This document shows, piece by piece, positions 61,001-64,000 of a stretch of 64,000 nucleotides of DNA (positions are counted from its first letter, which is position 1; each line of letters opens with the position of its first letter). The notes beneath the pieces are model-generated. The model did no database searches. It worked only from the letters and a program-made list of their open reading frames with translations, and was not told where the DNA came from. This DNA comes from Calycina herbarum (taxonomy: Eukaryota > Ascomycota > Leotiomycetes > Helotiales > Pezizellaceae), in contig LLEY01000099.1 in assembly GCA_001414485.1 (NCBI GenBank), forward strand, positions 173,730-237,729, given 5' to 3'. The position numbers were made by a program, and so were the translations under genes.

Positions 61001-61404
61001 AATTCTATCTTTCCGTCTTTATCCTTATTTTCAAAGAAGTCCTCTAAGTATAGCTAAGCCTATTCTAATACTAATCCCTTAAGATAGGAGATAGTAAAGA
61101 TAGTTTGTAAGTTATAATTACCTTTGAACTTATTAAAGTTAAAGTTAAAGTAGATGTCTATTTAGAGAAGGAATAAGTCGAGTTCCTTTCGCTTCCTATA
61201 ATACATATCTAGTATCTTAACTTTAATAGATTCAAGTACTTCGACCTTATAGAGCTCGAGGGCGTCTAGTATACTAACATTATCGTCGTTCCTAGTTAAC
61301 TATATACCGGCAGGTGTTCTCCCGGTTACACTTCTAGATATTCCTATAACGTTAACTCGACTAGTATTCAGGCTAGCTGCTATAGCGGGGGTTGCTAGGG
61401 CCAT
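55053..61404 (-). pseudogene. Element D gag-pol remnant
   Basis: ATG at 61404. The Gag start reads MALATPAIAASLNTSRVNV, one stop interrupts where element A also has one, then NDDNVSILDALELYKVEALE. Zinc knuckle, RT and integrase regions are at the same offsets as in element A. Stops occur every few codons; no function is left. Confidence 0.78.
55280..55694 (+). pseudogene. Opposite-strand accessory ORF of element D
   Basis: Same place and strand as in A and B. The last 70 codons (from an internal ATG at 55482) are still open: MIVAGLNSLKELDTTKELER, a Lys/Glu coiled coil, then TLDVSDPTLALGLDLAFLKS. Upstream, after stops, a C..C pair (NCYSCYIKNSK) is visible. The tail motif DPT...LAFLK.FP.NY is shared with A, B and E. 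It could be mistaken for a host gene. Confidence 0.5.
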
Positions 61405-61435
61405 AGCAACTGAACTTCTAAGTAGGTGCTTAAAG

Positions 61436-61868
61436 TATAACGAAACTTAAATAAACTTAAATAAAGATGACTAAGTCTCGAAGGTTAGTATATAGGTAAG
61501 AAGTATAGATGCGCTAAGTTATTTACTTAGAAGTAAACTCGTTACTTATATCAAAGATGTTAAATAAGATAATAAGATTAATAACTAAAGTTGAGTATGA
61601 AGCTCCTATCTAGATAACAGACATACTAGTATATATAGAACCTTCGTTCCCCTAGGTAGCTAACTCGCTCGTCGAGCTGGCGATCTAACGAGCTAGTTCG
61701 CCTAGCGATCCAGCGGTCCCTTTCGTTACGTGATTATTATAATGAAATCCTTAGATCGCTTAGCTAACCTAACCGATCCCTATCTACTATAAGAGTATTC
61801 CGATAGTGCTTAACCTGTCAGGACGCCGCCTGGTCTTCACTTATCACGTGTGCACGTGATTCGTGACA
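61436..61868 (-). repeat. 5' LTR of element D
   Basis: 433 bp ending cacgtgattcgtgaca, the less mutated copy. The target duplication ttagt follows. Confidence 0.9.
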
Positions 61869-61872
61869 TTAG

Positions 61873-63439
61873 TATAACGAAACTCAAACGAACTAAACAA
61901 AGATGACTAAGTCTCGAAGGTTGGTATATAGGTAAGAAGTATAGACGCGATAGATTGTTTACTTAGAAGTGAACTCGTTACTTATATTAAAGATATTAAA
62001 CGAGATAATAAGATTAATAACTAAAGTTAAGTATAAAGCTCCTATCTAATAGCAGACGTGCCAGTTATATATAAAACCCTTTATACTACTTAGATCCTTA
62101 TATAAGCCTAGATCCCTGGATCTCTCTAGATCTCTTAAGAGATCTAAGGGGATCTATTATATAACTACTAATAGTTATCTAATAGTGAGATCCTAGAATA
62201 CCTAAATACCTTTATATTACTGATTTCCTCTTATATTATCTTCTATTTCTTAGATATTATATCTTATCCTGTTAAAGCGCTGTCTAGACTACTTACTACG
62301 TATAACGTAATTTATAATACTATCCTCTTCTTAGCCTAGCGTGTCCTTACGTTTAAGTATAAGCTAAGAAACTTAGTTAGAGTACTAGTAACATCCTTTC
62401 CTTTCTATTATATCCTATTTTATATAAAAGAAGAAAGAAGAACGAATACTTCTTATAAAAAGTATTAAAATAGTTTATAATAAAATATTATTATATTTTT
62501 ACTATACTTTCTAAAAGTGTAGGTATTTATTAATACCTCTTAATCTTCTTAATATTCTAAATACGTTTAGTTAAAGCTAAAATATAATAGAACCGACGAT
62601 GCTTAAGAGAAGAACGTTTCTTATACTAGTAACTAGACCTCTATTAAAAGATAAGAGGAGAAGCTGGAGAAGGAAGAGAAGAAGGCGATAGTAAAGATTC
62701 TACGTTTACGAAAGTAGAAGGCCTTTCTTAAAGAAAGGTAATATAGGATATCTTATTATAGTCTTCGTTTTCTTAATAAACTTAATACTACTAAGAAGGT
62801 AAAGAAGAAAGAGAAGAAGGAGAAAGAAAGAAAAGAGAAAGAATAGTAAGAGATAGAGGAAGAATAATAGAAGGCAGAGATTATATACCTAGTAGCCTTA
62901 TCTAACCTTGTTAGCTCCTAATCTAAATTAAGTTTTAACCTAGCTTTTCTTAAAGCTTTTCCTCTTAACTATAAGATATAGGTAAACCTAAGTTTTACTA
63001 GTAGAACTTCTAAAGTTATACTAGGTAATAGTTAAGATTACTTTTTAGTTCTTAAGTGTTTTCTAAGTATAGATAATCTAACTATTTTACTAAATACTTA
63101 ACTTATCTTTTAATAAGTTTATAGTTAAGAATCCTTTTAACTTTATATTTAGTATTTAAGTTTACTAGTTAAATTTTTATAATTAGAGCTAGTAGTGCTT
63201 CTAGTAGTACTAGTTTAAGTAAGGATATATAGAATACTAGGTAGATGTTTATTATCTTTAGTAGTACTAATTTATAATTTAAAAGTCTCTTAACTTGTTT
63301 AATTTTAAATAGTCTAAGTTTCTTATAATCTAGTTTATTACTTAGTCTCTTTATATTAATATTTTTCTATACTAAGTAGACTTTATCTCTCTCTTTTAGT
63401 ATTAGCTTCTAACTACGTTGTTTATTATAGTAGTACGTG
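61873..63439 (-). mobile_element. Gypsy element E, truncated at right
   Basis: The 3' LTR is 61873-62319 (447 bp). Its internal part starts ctatcctcttcttagcc, as in A, B and D, and follows them up to tagtacgt at 63438, where copia-like sequence begins. The LTR shares the ends of the A/B/D LTRs but has a third, different centre (62060-62170, with gatctctctagatctct). Element D is inserted at its first base. Confidence 0.85.
62480..62990 (+). pseudogene. Opposite-strand accessory ORF of element E
   Basis: The plus strand gives a Lys/Arg/Glu-rich helix (ILRLRK.KAFLKER...LNKLNTTKKVKKKEK) and a tail SKLSFNLAFLKAFPLNYKI, aligning with the accessory frames at 249-728, 12278-12758 and 55280-55694. 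RIP stops interrupt. The N-terminal Cys motif is not clear in this copy. Confidence 0.45.
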
Positions 63440-64000
63440 TGTGATGGCCAGCTATTTATGGAATTGCCGAGCCATCGGAACAGCCAAGAATACGTGCCGA
63501 GTATGGTACGGCACAGATGGTTTCGGAATTGTCAGAGCCGGATCGGTACGGACTTTTGTTATTATCCGGCCCTCTTGTATATAGATGCCCTTACTCTCTC
63601 TTGAGGAAAGACCAATTTGGTCTTTTCCTTCGTATCAGAGCCTAGTATTCGGGTATGTCATTCTATCGAACGCACTTCCATATGCCTCTTTTGTAGTAGT
63701 ATCCGTTTCGTGCCGTTACATTAAAAGACCAAATTCGACTCCGCCGGGGACGGCCTGTTATAATATCTCACTCGAGCGCGCCGGCGTACCTGCTTCGAAT
63801 TCGATTCGGCCTAGATTCGGATCAGTACATCGACAACCTCAAATAGCCAGGTAATCAGAGACCACCTGGACGGCCAGTGACACCGGGGTTTGGTGTCTGA
63901 ACAGTCAGCTGGTAAAATCGTAGGCGATTCCTGCGTCAATGGGAGTGGACTACGCTGAGTACTCCTGAGACTCCTAATAACCCTCTCCGTGTAGGGATTG
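63440..64000 (+). mobile_element. Copia-like LTR element, left end (runs off window)
   Basis: Sequence changes abruptly to balanced composition at 63440, starting TGTGATGG. tatcagagcc at 63633-63642 matches the initiator-Met tRNA primer site used by Ty1/copia elements, so the LTR would be about 63440-63632. The element does not carry RIP-type decay. The LTR lacks a clear CA end before the primer site and only one LTR is visible, so the assignment is tentative. Confidence 0.45.

Larger units (their letters stand above)
54620..61868 (-). mobile_element. Ty3/gypsy element D, complete
   Basis: 433-bp LTRs (54620-55052 and 61436-61868), target duplication ttagt, minus-strand gag-pol. RT is near 57930-57985, at the same relative place as in A and B. 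The Gag N-terminus (from 61404) matches that of element A almost residue for residue. The LTR ends match A/B, but its centre is different (agctaactcgctcgtcgagc and more). It is very strongly RIP-mutated except for the right LTR. Confidence 0.92.

Overview
The window is filamentous ascomycete (Pezizomycotina) DNA. Short introns (about 45-150 bp, GTAAGT-type donors, CTAAC-like branch sites) interrupt normal genes, and large AT-rich transposon blocks carry the signature of repeat-induced point mutation (RIP): C-to-T and G-to-A transitions, CAA/CAG/TGG codons turned into stops, TpA excess. The style of the genes, the gypsy elements and the secreted DUF7029/DUF7223-type protein suggest Leotiomycetes (Sclerotiniaceae or relatives), but that placement is an inference.

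Layout. (1) 1-22720 is a nest of transposons. A Tad-like LINE on the minus strand is the host. A plus-strand chromodomain gypsy element (7123-20374, target duplication gttct) sits in its endonuclease gene. That element is split inside its integrase by a minus-strand gypsy element (11639-18965, target duplication tctac). A related minus-strand gypsy element (left of window to 6395) interrupts the LINE farther downstream. (2) 22721-53918 is genic. It holds a Tea1/Kel1-type kelch polarity protein (minus), the TORC1 scaffold Kog1/raptor (plus), cytosolic aspartyl-tRNA synthetase (plus), three copies of an unrecognised gene family with broken frames, a large secreted protein with eleven exons (minus), and a small basic protein with a frameshift (minus). 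TIR-bearing MITE-like elements lie between these genes. (3) 54060-63439 is a second RIP-degraded block: one complete gypsy element (54620-61868, target duplication ttagt) inserted at the first base of the LTR of another. (4) From 63440 a base-balanced, apparently un-RIPed copia-like element begins and runs off the window.

The kelch, Kog1 and AspRS genes are conserved core genes (polarity, growth signalling, translation). The 40.9-46.1 kb gene family and the secreted protein are accessory. The most interesting items are two adjacent, sequence-related, hairpin-forming introns in the secreted-protein gene (introner-like), a conserved opposite-strand ORF in the gypsy elements, mosaic exchange of LTR centre and Gag among these elements, and a −1 frame change shared by two diverged copies of the local gene family.
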